Of a stretch of DNA of 64,000 nucleotides, positions 1 through 11,169 are shown in pieces. Every line of letters begins with the position of its first letter. The stretch's first letter is position 1. The notes under the pieces were generated by a model. The model was not told where the DNA came from. It worked only from the letters and a program-made list of their open reading frames with translations, and searched no databases. Source of the DNA: Lepidurus packardi (taxonomy: Eukaryota > Arthropoda > Branchiopoda > Notostraca > Triopsidae); NCBI GenBank assembly GCA_023053545.1, contig JAKZAN010000004.1, positions 992,001 to 1,056,000 on the forward strand, read 5' to 3'. The translations under genes were made by a program, and so were the position numbers.

Positions 1-30
1 CCTGATTTGAAAATACCATCCTTTAGCTTG

Positions 31-1645
31 GACTTTTGTAGAAGGACTACGCGAATTTGAGCAAGATAGCAACGACCATTGCTTTTACAGACGCGGATAT
101 CCAGTTTATTTACGTATTTACAGACAATGGCAAGCGCCCACTAGTTGCTAAACCTAATGAGTACAGCTGCCACCCTTCTACGAAAAGGCGTTTAATTTTA
201 GAAAGTAAACAGCTCTTCGTCATTTTAACACCACCGGTCCCGGACAGAAGGACTACGGCCCCCGACACTAGGACAATAATGATCGCGAGCACTACGGGTA
301 ATTTGAATGGCACTTCGTACAGAACACATAAAAAGAACGGATAAGACTACAAAATTCACCCCTTTCTTGACTCGTTTTCACGTTTCAAGTTTAAAGGAAT
401 CAGACAAAATATTTTCTCCTTATCGATTTTGTGTTTTTGTTTGCTGAGTGAAACACATTTAACGTACAACACAAAGTACTATGCATAAAACACCATAGAT
501 TGCGTGCTTTTATCGCTGTCCTGTACTTGCGGCCGTTAATCTTCGAGTCCTACCTACTTATCTGGGCAAAGTTCGTCCAAAAGCCACGTCCATAATGGTG
601 GCGATTATTGTCGTCCTACGGAGACCCGGCGTCCTTCTAATATACTTGTTAGGACGGCTTTAGTACCTTTTATCCTCGTTGGCCTTTAACCAATGAGCAG
701 AGGCGTTCTGAAGCGAAATACTATGGAGCTTCATTGCAGAAGTACTAAGACTTTTGCAGAAGTACTAAGCGAACTTGAGCAAGATAGCTACTACCATTGC
801 TTTTACTGAAGCGGATATTCAGTTTATTTACGTATTGACAGGGAATGGCAATGACAGACAATGGCAAGTGCCAGTAGTTGGTAAACCTAATGAGTACAGG
901 TGCCACCTTCTACGAAAAGGCGTTTAATTTTAGAAAGTAAACAGCTCTTCATCATTTTCACACCACCGGTCCCGGACAGAAAGACTACGGACCCCGACAC
1001 TAGGCCAATAATGATGGCTAGCACTACGGGCAATTTAAATGGCACTTCGTACAGAACATATAAAAAGAACGGATAAGACTACAAAATTCGCCCCTTTCTT
1101 GACTCGTTTTCACGGTTCAAGTTTAAAGGAATCAGACAAAATATTTTCTCCTAATCGATTTTGTGTTTTTGTTTGCTGAGTGAAACACTTTTAATGTACA
1201 ACACAAAATAATATGTATAAAACACCATAGATTCGCCCCTTTCGCCTACAAAATTCGCCCCTTTCTTGACTCGTTTTCACGGTTCAAGTTTAAAGGAATC
1301 AGACAAAATATTTTCTCCTAATCGATTTTGTGTTTTTGTTTGCTGAGTGAAACACTTTTAATGTACAACACAAAATAATATGTATAAAACACCATAGATT
1401 GGGTGCTTTTATCGCCGTCCTGTACTTGCGCCCGTCAATCTTTGAGTCCTACCACTTATCTGGGGAAAGTTCGTCCAAAAGCCACGTCCATAATGGTGGC
1501 GATTATTGTCGCCCAACGAGACCCGGCGTCCTTCTAATGTATTTTTTAGGACTTTAGTACCTTTTAATCTCGTTGACCTTTACCCAATGAGCAGAGACGT
1601 TCTGAACACGAAATACTATTGGTCACTTGAAACATTATGGAGCTG
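31..1645. repeat. non-coding tandem repeat, two long units
   Basis: Two related units run head to tail, about 31-737 and 749-1645. Both contain the same series of segments, for example GACTTTTG(T/C)AGAAG..GAGCAAGATAGC, AAAGGCGTTTAATTTTAG and CAATGAGCAGAG. The second unit contains its own internal direct duplication of 167 bp (1079-1245 and 1246-1412). Short open frames here (57-344, 1506-1847) differ between units and look like chance. No gene is supported before 2056. Confidence 0.8.
1079..1412. repeat. 167-bp direct duplication
   Basis: The segment beginning CTACAAAATTCGCCCC at 1079 repeats at 1246 with near identity, nested inside the second large unit of the 31-1645 repeat. The first large unit has only one copy, so this is a later event. 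Confidence 0.85.
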
Positions 1646-2055
1646 TCATCCTTGTGTCGGGGTCCGAAGTCCTTTTGGCATGTGTATACGTCCCGGGAAA
1701 CGGATAGAAGTGCATTCTGGCAGTTTTTATCAAGTTGATGGTTTAATACATATTTATGAGTCTTCTTTTGACGGGAACGAAAACCATTTGATTCGAGTTA
1801 TGACATACTGTACCATTATCTATAAACTATTCAAGTCGGATGCATGATCACCGAGTAATTTACTCAGATTAATCGCTTTTCTCATCAATGATTTAAAGCA
1901 AGTGCATTCGTTTTTAACCGATTCTCGATAAGAAAAATGTATTTTGAGGTGTTATGAAAATAGTCGCTTCAAAGAAGAGCTGAAATGGACACGTAGTAAT
2001 TACAGTACGATTTCGGTTTATAAAGTAAGTGTAGGAATTACAGTACGCAATCAAT

Positions 2056-3160
2056 TCAAGCGAGTGTTTTCTGTTTGAGTACTTGAATCCAGGTTATGGT
2101 GGAATGCCATTGCGAATGGTAAGATATAGTGTACAATTCAGGAAACTCATGGTTCAAGGCGAATGGTTCCATAATGAGCTCTGCCTGAAGTTGCTTTAGC
2201 GCAGCGAAAGCCCGTATCCCAATAAGATCCGTTGTACTTGATAAACTGCCATTTTCTTGAAAAGACTGCACAGAATAAGAAGTAGATACAGTGTAGCTTC
2301 CATATAAAATGATAAAGAACTTGGAATAGATACGTCTTTCTACGGTTTTGCTAATCATCTCGAGAGATAAATTAAAGTTCCATTTTGTGAACTGTCCTGT
2401 GCTGTTCACTTCTCGTTTAAAAAGATACATATAACTATCCTTTTCACACTCGGCTTTGATTTTAGGACCCAAAATTCCTTTGGGCCAAATTTCAGGGTAA
2501 AAGTGATCCCATAGAGAGATCGGCTTATTATTGTATCGCAAGTAGTACTCTCGGCATGTCCTAGTGCAAGTGTCGCAAAGCGACCCTCCCTTGGGTTGAC
2601 AACCAGGTAGTATTGTGGCACAGAACTGAGCCGTAGGCACAATACAAGTAGAACCATTTTTCAGTGCATCCCAAAATCTGCAGCCTGGCGTTGACTGTAG
2701 AATGCTTTTGTCGTAGTCACTAACGCAGATTTCCGTAGCCAGAAACTCGCAGATGGAGGAGCCATCCGTTGCAGTGCAGTAATTGATGGCAGTACAGAAG
2801 GATTGCTGAATGCATTGCAAGCCGCACGTCAAAGAACTGCTAAAACCTGACAATATGATACAACTAATTACCCATGAATTATAACCTTGTTTCACTGAAA
2901 GGATGAAAACTGTGGTGTACGGAGTCATGAGAACCGAAAATGGGTCTTAGGAAGATCAAAAACTGGGTCTTTTAGAAGGTCTAAGTAAAAATTCAGGAAT
3001 AAATATTACCAGTTCGAACTTCGGTCGTAGAAACCCCATAACCGCTTGTGAGTTTGTGGTCGTGATACTGGGGTATTGAATTGAGAAAGGCTGTAAGCTG
3101 AGTAGTTATAGATATTACTCCCCAAAAAATCATACTCCTTATTAAGGAAACAGTGATCAT
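2056..3160 (-). CDS. secreted Cys-rich protein with PAN/apple-like domain
   Basis: Two exons: 3160-3010 (ATG at 3160) and 2846-2056, with a 163-nt intron (donor GTAATA, acceptor GTCAG). Together they give 942 nt, 313 aa, in frame. Residues 1-25 form a hydrophobic signal peptide. Exon 2 opens with a Cys-rich block (SLTCGLQCIQQSFCTAINY, then SSICEF) resembling the Cys spacing of PAN/apple adhesion modules. A second Cys cluster (CRFW..C..CATILPGC..CDTC..C) and N-glycosylation sites (NGS, NST, NLS) follow. I do not recognise a named family, and PAN assignment rests on pattern alone. Decayed relatives lie at 3831-4145, 21942-22440, 38340-38840 and 54590-54731, so this is the only copy here that could still be coding. 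The C-terminal half is low in cysteine and of unknown role. Confidence 0.55.
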
Positions 3161-5010
3161 TTTGACTTGGAAGAGGAGATCAGTTCACTTGAGCTACCAA
3201 ATCAGTTGTGATAGCAAAGTTTAGCAGTGCGATACTCCTGCTATCATTTTACGGCTTTATTGATTTATTTTTGGTAGCTTAAATCCGTGTTTGGATGAAA
3301 CACGCTGCAAATTACATGGTCGTCATGGCTATTTATTAGCAAAAAACTTAAATGCTATACGCTTGACAAAGTGTTTGCAAAGTTCAGCAAGAAACATTGA
3401 TTAACGCAAAGTTCTGGCAGATTCTATTCGAAGGCACGGTATTCCAACACAGTAAAACCGGCATTCCAAAGGCACGTTTTACCAAAGTGATCCGTCACTC
3501 CGTTTGCAGGTGTACGAGGTTTCACCTTTTTCTTGAACGCTAAGAAATCTTAGGGTTATAACTATTACAAGGAGTTATGCACTTAATTTCCGTATTACTT
3601 CGTCTAAAAAGTTGCGAAATCTGTTACATGTAAAATGTAATACAAATATAAGTAAAATGTGTTACAAATTTGAAATTCAAGTTATAAAGTATATACACTT
3701 AGTTACCAAAGTATATGTCTAACCAAATGGGCAATCTTAAAATATCAGCTGGTAAAACTAGCTTAGTTAATCATAATTTCCTAATTACAATAGTAAGTCT
3801 TAAAAGAGTCTAAACTGCTTTCCTTTTACTTCAACAAAGAGAAAAAGTTATCATGGCATGATGACGAATCATTCCATGTGCATAACAGAACATTACATAA
3901 CCCACCCAGACCAGCAGATTATAGATTACTTCACTTGTTAGCCCACCCTTGGGTTGACGATATGGTAGTACTGTGGCACAGTGCTGAGCCGTGGGCATAA
4001 TACAAGCGACTGTAGAACCCCGAAAGGCGCTTATGCATTTGTGGCTGTGATATTGTGGAATTGAGGTGAGAATACCTGTAAGCTGATTAGTTTTAGAAAT
4101 CCTTCCCCAAGAGATACTTATTATTGTCAAAGTAATACAAATCACTCTGACTTGGAAGAGGAGATCAGTTCACTTGAGCCACCACCTAAGTTGGGGAAGC
4201 GAATTTTAGCGGCACGATATTCCAGCTATGATTTGGGGGATTTATCAATTTATTTTTGGCAGTCTAAATATTTGTGTCTGGATGAAAAACACAGCTTAAT
4301 TGAATGATCGCCATGGCTATTTATTAGCAAAAACAGAAACAATATGTGATAGACAAAGTGTTTTTAAACTTCAAAAAGAAATATTGATTAACGTCAAACC
4401 GAAACGTTTGTCAGATTCCATTTAGAGACCCACTATTCCAAAGTAAAAAGGTTTACACAGTAGGGTAACAAGTGTAACTTCCAATGTAAAGGTTCTTGGA
4501 CCGAATATCAAACGGAAAATTCGCAAACCTCCCAGTGCAGTTCAAAAACGGTCGCGACGGTTCACAAAGCGCAGTGCAGGTAGGATCTTTTTTCAGTCCA
4601 AAACGCCTTAGGGTATATGAGAGAATAGTCCTGTTACCATACTGTGTAAACCTTCATAGTGTGATCTAAACGAATCTGTCCTTTCTTAACACAAGACAGG
4701 GACCCCTTTTCTTTTAACTAAGTCCTTCAGAAGTCAACCCTACACATGGCACAAGTATTAAAACACGTTGTATTAGCACAACACAAAATCTAAACAGGTT
4801 AAAGAGTGCAGGCTGGTTTCTGGTTGAGTCTTTCAGCCCTTTTATTATACTATGTCTTTTGTGAGACAAGTCGGGGATGCGGAAACTAAAAACGGGGAAA
4901 GTACTTTACATTGCAAAGATTAAATTAATTTGAGTCTATCTTTTATATTTATCTTTATGAATGGAAGCTAATTAAAGATTGAGTTTACATAAAGAGACGT
5001 GATCCAGGTG
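3161..5010. other. intergenic with duplicated PAN-gene upstream sequence
   Basis: Outside the pseudogene at 3831-4145 I see no gene. Sequence from about 3170-3500 recurs after the pseudogene (about 4150-4460), and again at about 22440-22770 and 38820-39190, as the 5' flank that travels with PAN-like copies. A short motif (CTGTTACCATACTGTGTAAA) near 4634 recurs at about 60822. Confidence 0.5.
3831..4145 (-). pseudogene. decayed PAN-like gene copy
   Basis: The frame begins with a signal-peptide exon like that of the 2056-3160 gene (ITLTIISISWGRISKTNQLTG). It then runs straight into a piece from the middle of that gene's exon 2 (CIMPTAQHCATVLP..QPKGG). The intron and the whole PAN-like Cys block are missing, and the frame then degenerates. 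This is a deletion-bearing pseudogene rather than a short variant, because the joined parts are not exon-aligned. Confidence 0.6.
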
Positions 5011-5056
5011 TTTATTAATAAATACATCCCATATGTACAGGACATTTATATATCAT

Positions 5057-5532
5057 TTAATAACGGGCAGGGGCAGGGTATGCAGCGGGGGCAGCCTTGT
5101 AGGTAGGGGGACGAACGGTGGCCCAGACGTCAAGAATGGCTTGGGGAACGGGGACGGGGGTAGGCAAGTGGTCGCCCTTGGGTTGGAATCCGTTCTCGTC
5201 AGCCACCCAGGTCAAAGTGATGCGTTGGCCTTCGGGGGTGATGAAATAAGAAGATCCGCGGTTGGTGTTGCCGAGATCCTTGCCGATCAGCTTCTGGACT
5301 TGGGCTTCTTCGCGGGTCGTCTCGTCAGATCCGGCGTAGCTATAACATACAAGCAAACCATTACGAAGGTACTCTTAAAAGGTGATTAGGAAGATATTTA
5401 CCTCCATTGGCTGCTTCCGTCTGGGTTGCGAACATCACTTTGGCTCACGATAGTGATTTCAGGGCGCTTGGCGTAAGGCAAGCTAGCTGCGGAGGCAGCG
5501 GCCAAGAAAGCGGCGATCAGGAAGAATTTCAT
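5057..5532 (-). CDS. RR-1 cuticle protein, short-tail type
   Basis: Structural protein of the exoskeleton; the family's Rebers-Riddiford (chitin_bind_4) domain binds chitin. Exon 1 is 5532-5402 (131 nt) and exon 2 is 5339-5057, giving 137 aa. Donor is GTAAAT and acceptor TATAG, with a 62-nt intron. Signal peptide MKFFLIAAFLAAASA; mature start SLPYAKRPEITIVSQSDVRN. The RR core reads GSSYFITPEGQRITLTWVAD then ENGFQPKGDHLP. The tail is short (PQAILDVWATVRPP, ending PAPARY) and lacks the long Tyr-Ala-Pro repeat of other family members. TATAAAAG lies at 5592-5599 on the minus strand, with an AACTGA complement (TCAGTT initiator) near 5564. AATAAA is at 5011-5016. Closest paralogue is the gene at 8541-9018. 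Confidence 0.93.
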
Positions 5533-5591
5533 TGTTGTTTGCTAAGATCAGAGGATGAAACTGAACTGACTCAACTGAATATGAAGGGAGC

Positions 5592-5599
5592 CTTTTATA
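5592..5599 (-). promoter_or_regulatory. TATA box of cuticle gene at 5057
   Basis: TATAAAAG on the minus strand, 60 nt before the ATG. The TCAGTT initiator-like sequence follows about 30 nt downstream (5564-5569). The same TATA-Inr spacing is repeated at nearly every gene of the cluster. Confidence 0.8.
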
Positions 5600-6870
5600 G
5601 CTGAACGTAACTGAAGCGAGTGGAGCATATTTGACTTAGTTTCTAGTTTGCCTTGGGGAAAGGACTTGCCTTGCATCGTGCAGCGCCTTTCTAGTGTGTA
5701 AACGCAAAATGCATATCACCGCCATAGGAAAAGCTTAAACAGGCCGAAGAACCGCTCTTCTTTTCTTTGCAGTTCCATCCAAATATGTAGGTAAAGGTCG
5801 TCCGGAACAGTCTCCAAACTGCCCTTCCCTATTTTCATACGTTACAACGTTTTCATATGTTACTACATTCCTAACGTTTGTAAAGCTATTTAAGCAATGA
5901 TCTCTAATTTAAGTTAATCCTTAATTTAAGCATTAATCGCAACAGCCTTATTTCAACGACACAATTGAACCTAGCACATTTATGTTGTACCTAAAACTCT
6001 AACTGTCCCTAATTATGCATTTTGTTGAACTTTACCTAATTTTAAAATTTATTCCATCTGGTCTATTTCATCAACTTTACGTGTTTTACCGACCTACATC
6101 ATTTTTTTAAACAAACTTAACGGGATGAAGTTTGATCGCCCAGGAATTGCGATAGTAAGGGCAAGGAAAAGGTTATCCGCGAAAGCGACTTGGTTGAGGC
6201 CCAGCTTGGACCTTTACTCCAACTTGCCTCGCAGTAACTCAACCATGCAATATGAAGGAGCATTTAAGTAAATGCCTGAAATTCATTTACTATCACAGTG
6301 TTTAGGTTAGCTATTTATTATATGGACTGTTTGATATGTATATAAAGCCTTTATAGATTCGAGTAGAATATTGGAACAGAAAGTCTTGGTAAAAACTAAG
6401 ATTGTGGGCTCCTGTTGTTGTAGACAGTTTTAATATCAATGAATTTTATTTGGTTCTATTATCCAAACGAGAAAGAAATCAGTAATAAGAAAGCTATATC
6501 TCGCCCAGTGACATCGGCTGTTCAGGTTTGCTACGCGCTTCACTCGGTACTGTCTATTTCATTATTGAGTAGTTGAGAGGAAGCCCGATTAACGTGACGA
6601 GCCTGACTGAAATGAACTTCCTACGTTGACCCATTTTGGAGCCTTTATGGAACTGTACTGTAAATGTCCTGGGGTACTTAGACCAGATCTCATTTTTCAT
6701 CAGTGTCATGTTCGGATATTGCCAAAATATGCATCAGTAAGTTGTTACTTCTGACTTTTCCAGCAATGTAACCCATTTTAACCTGATGCACGTTTAGCTA
6801 TCACCATTCATTTAGCATTCGTTCTGCTATTAGCTTTTTAAAAAAATAAATACAATGGTTCGTCTTTGAT
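5600..6870. other. intergenic, AT-rich
   Basis: No gene seen. It contains the upstream region of the 5057 gene, with an AAAGGTCGTCCGGAAC element at 5793-5808 that recurs upstream of other cluster members. The rest is AT-rich single-copy sequence. Confidence 0.5.
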
Positions 6871-6925
6871 GCCGAAGTTTATTAATAAATTAAACTATCT
6901 ATGTACAGAGCCGTTTTGTCTTTGT

Positions 6926-7430
6926 TTAATATCGGGAAGGGGCAGCGACGGCAGGGTTGGTCGGGGTACGAACGGTAGCCCAGACGGCGGCGACTTCAGG
7001 GGTGAGTTGAGGGGCAACAGGCAAGTGGTCACCCTTGGGCTGGAATCCGTTCTCGTCAGCAACCCAGGTTAGAGTGATACGCTGGCCATCGGCAGCAATC
7101 CAGTAAGAAGATCCACGGTTTGTGTTGCCGATTTCCTTGTCAATTTGCTTCTGGACTTGGGCTTCTTCACGGGTCGTGCCATCAGATAAGGCGTAGCTGT
7201 AAATAGGCAAGGATAAATAAGTACAAAAAAAGTGATTTCTGAGATTTTTAAGGAGTAAAGGGTGATTCTAAAGTTTACCTCCATTGGCTGCTTCCATCGA
7301 GGTTACGTACATCGCTTTGGCTCACAACGGTGACTTCGGACAGCTTGCCGTAAGATGCAGGGGCTTGATGATAAGGCAAGTTAGCTGCAGAGGCAGCGGC
7401 CAAGAAAGCGGCGATCAAGAAGAATTTCAT
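6926..7430 (-). CDS. RR-1 cuticle protein
   Basis: Chitin-binding cuticle protein, secreted to the exoskeleton. Exon 1 7430-7279 (152 nt), exon 2 7196-6926, 140 aa. Donor GTAAAC, acceptor ACAG. The signal peptide is MKFFLIAAFLAAASA, followed by a unique stretch (NLPYHQAPASYGKLSEVTVV) before SQSDVRNLDGSSQW; NLDG replaces the usual NPDG. The RR core is the most divergent of the cluster (GSSYWIAADGQRITLTWVAD), and the tail is very short (TPTNPAVAAPSRY). TATAAAAA at 7492-7499 (minus). I see no second copy of this gene in the window, so it appears to be an older single member between the 5057 and 8541 paralogues. Confidence 0.92.
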
Positions 7431-7499
7431 TGTTGGATGCTAAAGTCAGAGGACGAGACTGAACTGATATTATTTGCACTTTGGAAGACCCTTTTTATA

Positions 7500-8480
7500 T
7501 TACCTGCGGATGTGAATGTCTTCAAATTCGCGTATAGAGAAAGGGAGGTGTTCTAATTTAGGAATCACTTCTACTTTCGACTGTGACGAAAGATAAGAAA
7601 TCGAAAACTTGTCCATGAAAGTCAGGAAGAGAAGGTTCATCCTATGTGCTTTAGAGATGCGAAAGAGACTACAGTTCGTCCGAATCATGTGGGTGAAGGT
7701 CGTCGGGGAATGTGAACGTCTTTCCGAGAAAGTGTAGATGATCTGGTTGACTTATTTGGAATGGACACGGTCCCTTTTTAGAAAGAAGGATTCGTGTAAT
7801 GTTGGAATGTAGTCATCCCAATCGTTACTTATTCCGTTGCAAATTTATCTCATTTTTAGTTTATTTTCATATTATGCCAATGTATTTTTTTTATTTCTAC
7901 AATTCTTTGCTGACGCAACGGTGCCACAATATTACATTGTAATATTACATTGTAGTTTTCCGTACGCTTTTATTTCTTGTATTATTTAACATTTAGTTTG
8001 GCTCTGCTTCATTTTCACTGTTGGTTCTGCCTACGAAAGATCACGTAAGTGGTGAATCCATGGGGTCAAAGATTGAATCAAAGGGGCCTTTGAAACCAAG
8101 ACTGCCGCGATAGTTATAGCTTATACAAGTCTGCGATAATGACTACACAGTACAAGACAGTTGTACATCAAGATGCAGTATGTTAGCGCTCATTTGAGTG
8201 GTCCAAGATTGAAGGGGTCAATATCAGCAATCAGAGCTGTAACTAAAGCTTTAATAAATCTTTCCTTGTATTGTTTAGTTGACTGAGATTGTCGGAGCTG
8301 TCTTGCAGTTCTCTTTTCGATACTTTGAGTCTTTCGTGAGACTAGTTGGGGATACCGGAATTAAAAAAAAGTGTAGAATATTTAGCAATGCAAAGATTAC
8401 ATTCTTCTAATATCTTTTCTACAATCTTTCTGTTATCTTTATGAAAAGAAGAGAGTAAAAGATTAAATTTACATAAACAG
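7500..8480. other. intergenic
   Basis: No gene. The 5' part carries a GAAGGTCGTC element at 7695-7704 upstream of the 6926 gene. From about 8290 the sequence resembles 4840-5010, the 3' flank of the 5057 gene, showing that the duplication of that gene included flanking DNA. Confidence 0.5.
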
Positions 8481-8540
8481 TTGCGATTCAAGTGTTTATT
8501 AATAAATACACCCCATATGTACAGGACATTTATATATCAT

Positions 8541-9018
8541 TTAATAACGGGCAGGTGCAGGGTATGCAGCGGGGGCAGTCTTGTAGGTAGGGGGACGAAC
8601 GGTGGCCCAGACGTCAAGAATGGCTTGGGGAACGGGGACGGGGGTGGGCAAGTGGTCGCCCTTGGGTTGGAATCCATTCTCATCAGCCACCCAGGTCAAA
8701 GTGATGCGTTGGCCTTCGGGGGTGATGAAATAAGAAGATCCGCGGTTGGTGTTGCCGAGATCCTTGCCGATCAGCTTCTGGACTTGGGCTTCTTCCCGGG
8801 TCGTCTCGTCAGATCCGGCGTAGCTATTTAACATACAGTGATTCAGTTAAAGAACTCCAGAAGGTGTTTGTAAGTAAAGTTTTTTACCTCCATTGGCTGC
8901 TTCCGTCTAGGTTGCGGACATCGCTTTGGCTCACGATAGTGATTTCAGGGCGCTTGGCGTAAGGCAAGGTAGCTGCGGAGGCAGCGGCCAAGAAAGCGGC
9001 GATCAGGAAGAATTTCAT
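8541..9018 (-). CDS. RR-1 cuticle protein, short-tail type, duplicate of the 5057 gene
   Basis: Exon 1 9018-8888 (131 nt), exon 2 8823-8541, 137 aa. Signal peptide MKFFLIAAFLAAASA, then TLPYAKRPEITIVSQSDVRN. Exon 2 is almost identical to that of the 5057 gene (RR core GSSYFITPEGQRITLTWVAD, tail PQAILDVWATVRPP..PAPARY). A codon change gives NLDGSS instead of NPDGSS. TATAAAAG at 9078-9085 (minus). Introns differ much more than exons between the two copies, which suggests either selection on the protein or exon-level gene conversion. Confidence 0.93.
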
Positions 9019-9089
9019 TGTTGTTTGCTAAGATCAGAGGAGGAAACTGAACTGATTAAATTGAAACTGAAGGGAGCCTTTTATAGCTG

Positions 9090-9810
9090 GATGAAGCTTT
9101 GAGCAGGTGTAAACATTCGCTTTTAGAGTTTTCCAGTCTGCCTTGGATAAGGCGGTTATGGATCATGCGCTTCCATTCTAACGTCCATTCTAACATCTTA
9201 GCGCCTCAGGAAAGCCTACAGGAAAAGGAGCATTTGAGAATAGCTTCCTTGACTTCCCTTACAGACGAAACCACATATATAAATAACGCTCCTTCCATTC
9301 ATAAATAGGTTAAGGTCGCCTTAGAAAGGCAAACGTCCTTTCTCAACGCTTCCAAAGCCGTCCGGTTTTGTTATAAGGACTTTACATGTTTATTTTTTTG
9401 CCCTTTAATAACTTAAAAACTGTTGGAATAAGAGCCTGCTGTTTAAGACCCACAAGAGTTCTTAGATCCCCAATTAGTTACACCGAAATTTTTAGGATTT
9501 TCCTTGTTTCGTAAATTTGCACTTGACCACCACTTCCTCATATAAACATTGCAGTGGATTTTTCGAGTTTTGCTATTCGTAAAAAGATTAGACGTTTCCG
9601 TGAATTTATCATTCAGGACCCGTTGTATAAATATATGTAACATTGCGTTAATTTAGTAGCTTCTTCTCTTTATATTTTGTAAGAAAAGCAAAACAACAAC
9701 GAGAGTGACCACGGATGCAATCAGCATTTGTACTATCACTTTACTACTTGTACTACTAAGAAAAAAAGAAAAAATTAGTTTTGACGAAAATGGAGCAAAA
9801 GGTAGGTAGG
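9090..9810. other. intergenic
   Basis: No gene. A TAAGGTCGCC element lies at 9311-9320 upstream of the 8541 gene. From about 9660 the sequence is shared with 16683 onwards, the left end of an older duplicated unit. Confidence 0.5.
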
Positions 9811-9811
9811 A

Positions 9812-9843
9812 CCTTCTACACCTGGGTGAACAGGTGTAGAAGG
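9812..9843. repeat. perfect hairpin, 13-bp arms, loop GGTGAA
   Basis: Arms CCTTCTACACCTG and CAGGTGTAGAAGG flank the 6-nt loop GGTGAA. The same hairpin recurs at 16842-16871 with the same loop, and at 30439-30469 with the loop reversed to TTCACC. Confidence 0.85.
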
Positions 9844-9974
9844 TCTCTGCTTAGAAAGAGATAATCGTGTGGCCCAGTTCTTGAACTGAATGTATCGTGG
9901 TGATTTCCTGGAAATTTTAGACGACCATGACGCATATGTTAATGACATAGTATCAGAGGAAAATAAATAACAGT

Positions 9975-10470
9975 GTTAAAACGTTAGGATGAATAATAAT
10001 TTATCCTACAGTTTTAAGTGTGAATGTATATTAAATGAGAAGAAATGAAGACTCGTTTAAAGAACTACCGACTAGATAATGTTGTTGTAGGTTTTATCAC
10101 TAAAGAGTTCTGTGACAAGATTACTTACCCCGAACCTCCGTTTCCTTCAATAGATAAAAAAAGGTTGACGAAAAGTCAATGCCATTTTGTTTTTGCAATC
10201 GTTGTAAATATTAATCGAATTAATAATCGTTAGGACTAATAATAATATATCCGAAAACTTTAGCAGTGAATGTAGATTAAAAAAAAAGAAAGGAAGACAG
10301 TTTTAAATACCTATACCGACTAGCTAATGTCGTTGTTGGTTTAATCGCTAAGGAGTTCGAAGAAAAACACTGTTAAAGCACTTACTTACCGTTTTTTTCA
10401 ATACATGATGAAGTTCAAAAAATTTTAAGAAAGTTCATTACCACTTAGTTTCGGAAAGTAAAGTTTCATG
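9975..10470. repeat. diverged ~240-bp tandem repeat
   Basis: Two diverged units, about 9975-10208 and 10209-10470, share blocks such as AA(T/C)GTT(A)GGA..AATAATAAT, TACCGACTAG(A/C)TAATG and TCACTAA(A/G)GAGTTC. The pair recurs at about 17000-17470 and 33735-34200. The frames at 10045-10233 and 17070-17288 fall in it, but the third copy (33820) lacks the start, so I treat it as non-coding. Confidence 0.65.
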
Positions 10471-10582
10471 AAGACAGAATAGGTATTTTTGAAAGTTCAC
10501 GATAGCCTACAAAGGGTTTGCATTTCAGACATTTATTTAATAAATAAATCCCCTATATGTACAGGAATCTTAGGAGGGCAGT

Positions 10583-11099
10583 TTAATAACGGGCGGGGGC
10601 AGGGTAGGCGGCGGGTGCAGCGTAAGCAACGGGGGCAGCATAAGCTGGGGCAGAGTAGGTTGGGGTACGGACGGTGGCCCAGACGGCGGCGACTTCTGGG
10701 GTGTGTTGGGGGGCAACGGGCAAGTGGTCACCCATGGGTTGGAATCCGTTTTCGTCAGCAACCCAGCTCAAAGTCAAACGTTCGCCATTAGGGGCAACCC
10801 AGTAGGAAGATCCGCGGTTGGTGTTGCCAGATTCATAACCAATTTGCTTCTGGACTTGAGATTCTTCGCGGGTCGTGCCGTCAGATCCGGCATAGCTAGA
10901 AATTTAACGCTTGAAGTTAAAGAATCAGAAAGATGACTAAATAAGCTTACCTCCACTGGCTGCTTCCGTCTGGGTTGCGAACATCGCTTTGGCTCACGAT
11001 GGTAATCTCGGGGTGTTTAGTGTAGCTTGGGTAAGCTGCAGGGTACACACTGGCTGCGGAGGCAGCGGCCAAGAATGCGGCGATCAGGAAGAATTTCAT
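10583..11099 (-). CDS. RR-1 cuticle protein, short YAAP-tail type
   Basis: Exon 1 11099-10951 (149 nt), exon 2 10895-10583, 153 aa. Donor GTAAGC. Signal peptide MKFFLIAAFLAAASA, then SVYPAAYPSYTKHPEITIV before SQSDVRNPDGSSQW. The RR core has GSSYWVAPNGERLTLSWVAD, and the linker IGYESGN differs from the IGNEMGN of other types. The tail is YSAPAYAAPVAYAAPAAYPAPARY-like. TATAAAAG at 11160-11167 (minus). Orthologous copies sit at 17614-18130 and 34340-34856, so this gene belongs to a duplicated two-gene unit together with the 12336 gene. Confidence 0.93.
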
Positions 11100-11169
11100 T
11101 GTTGGTTTGGAGGGAACAGAGAGTGAGACTGAACTGATTTGACTGAACCACAGCCAGTGCTTTTATACC

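Noticed and set aside
10045..10233. Small open frame repeated at 17070-17288
   Set aside because: It lies in a tandem repeat, the third copy lacks the start, and changes between copies are mostly amino-acid altering. No evidence for a peptide.
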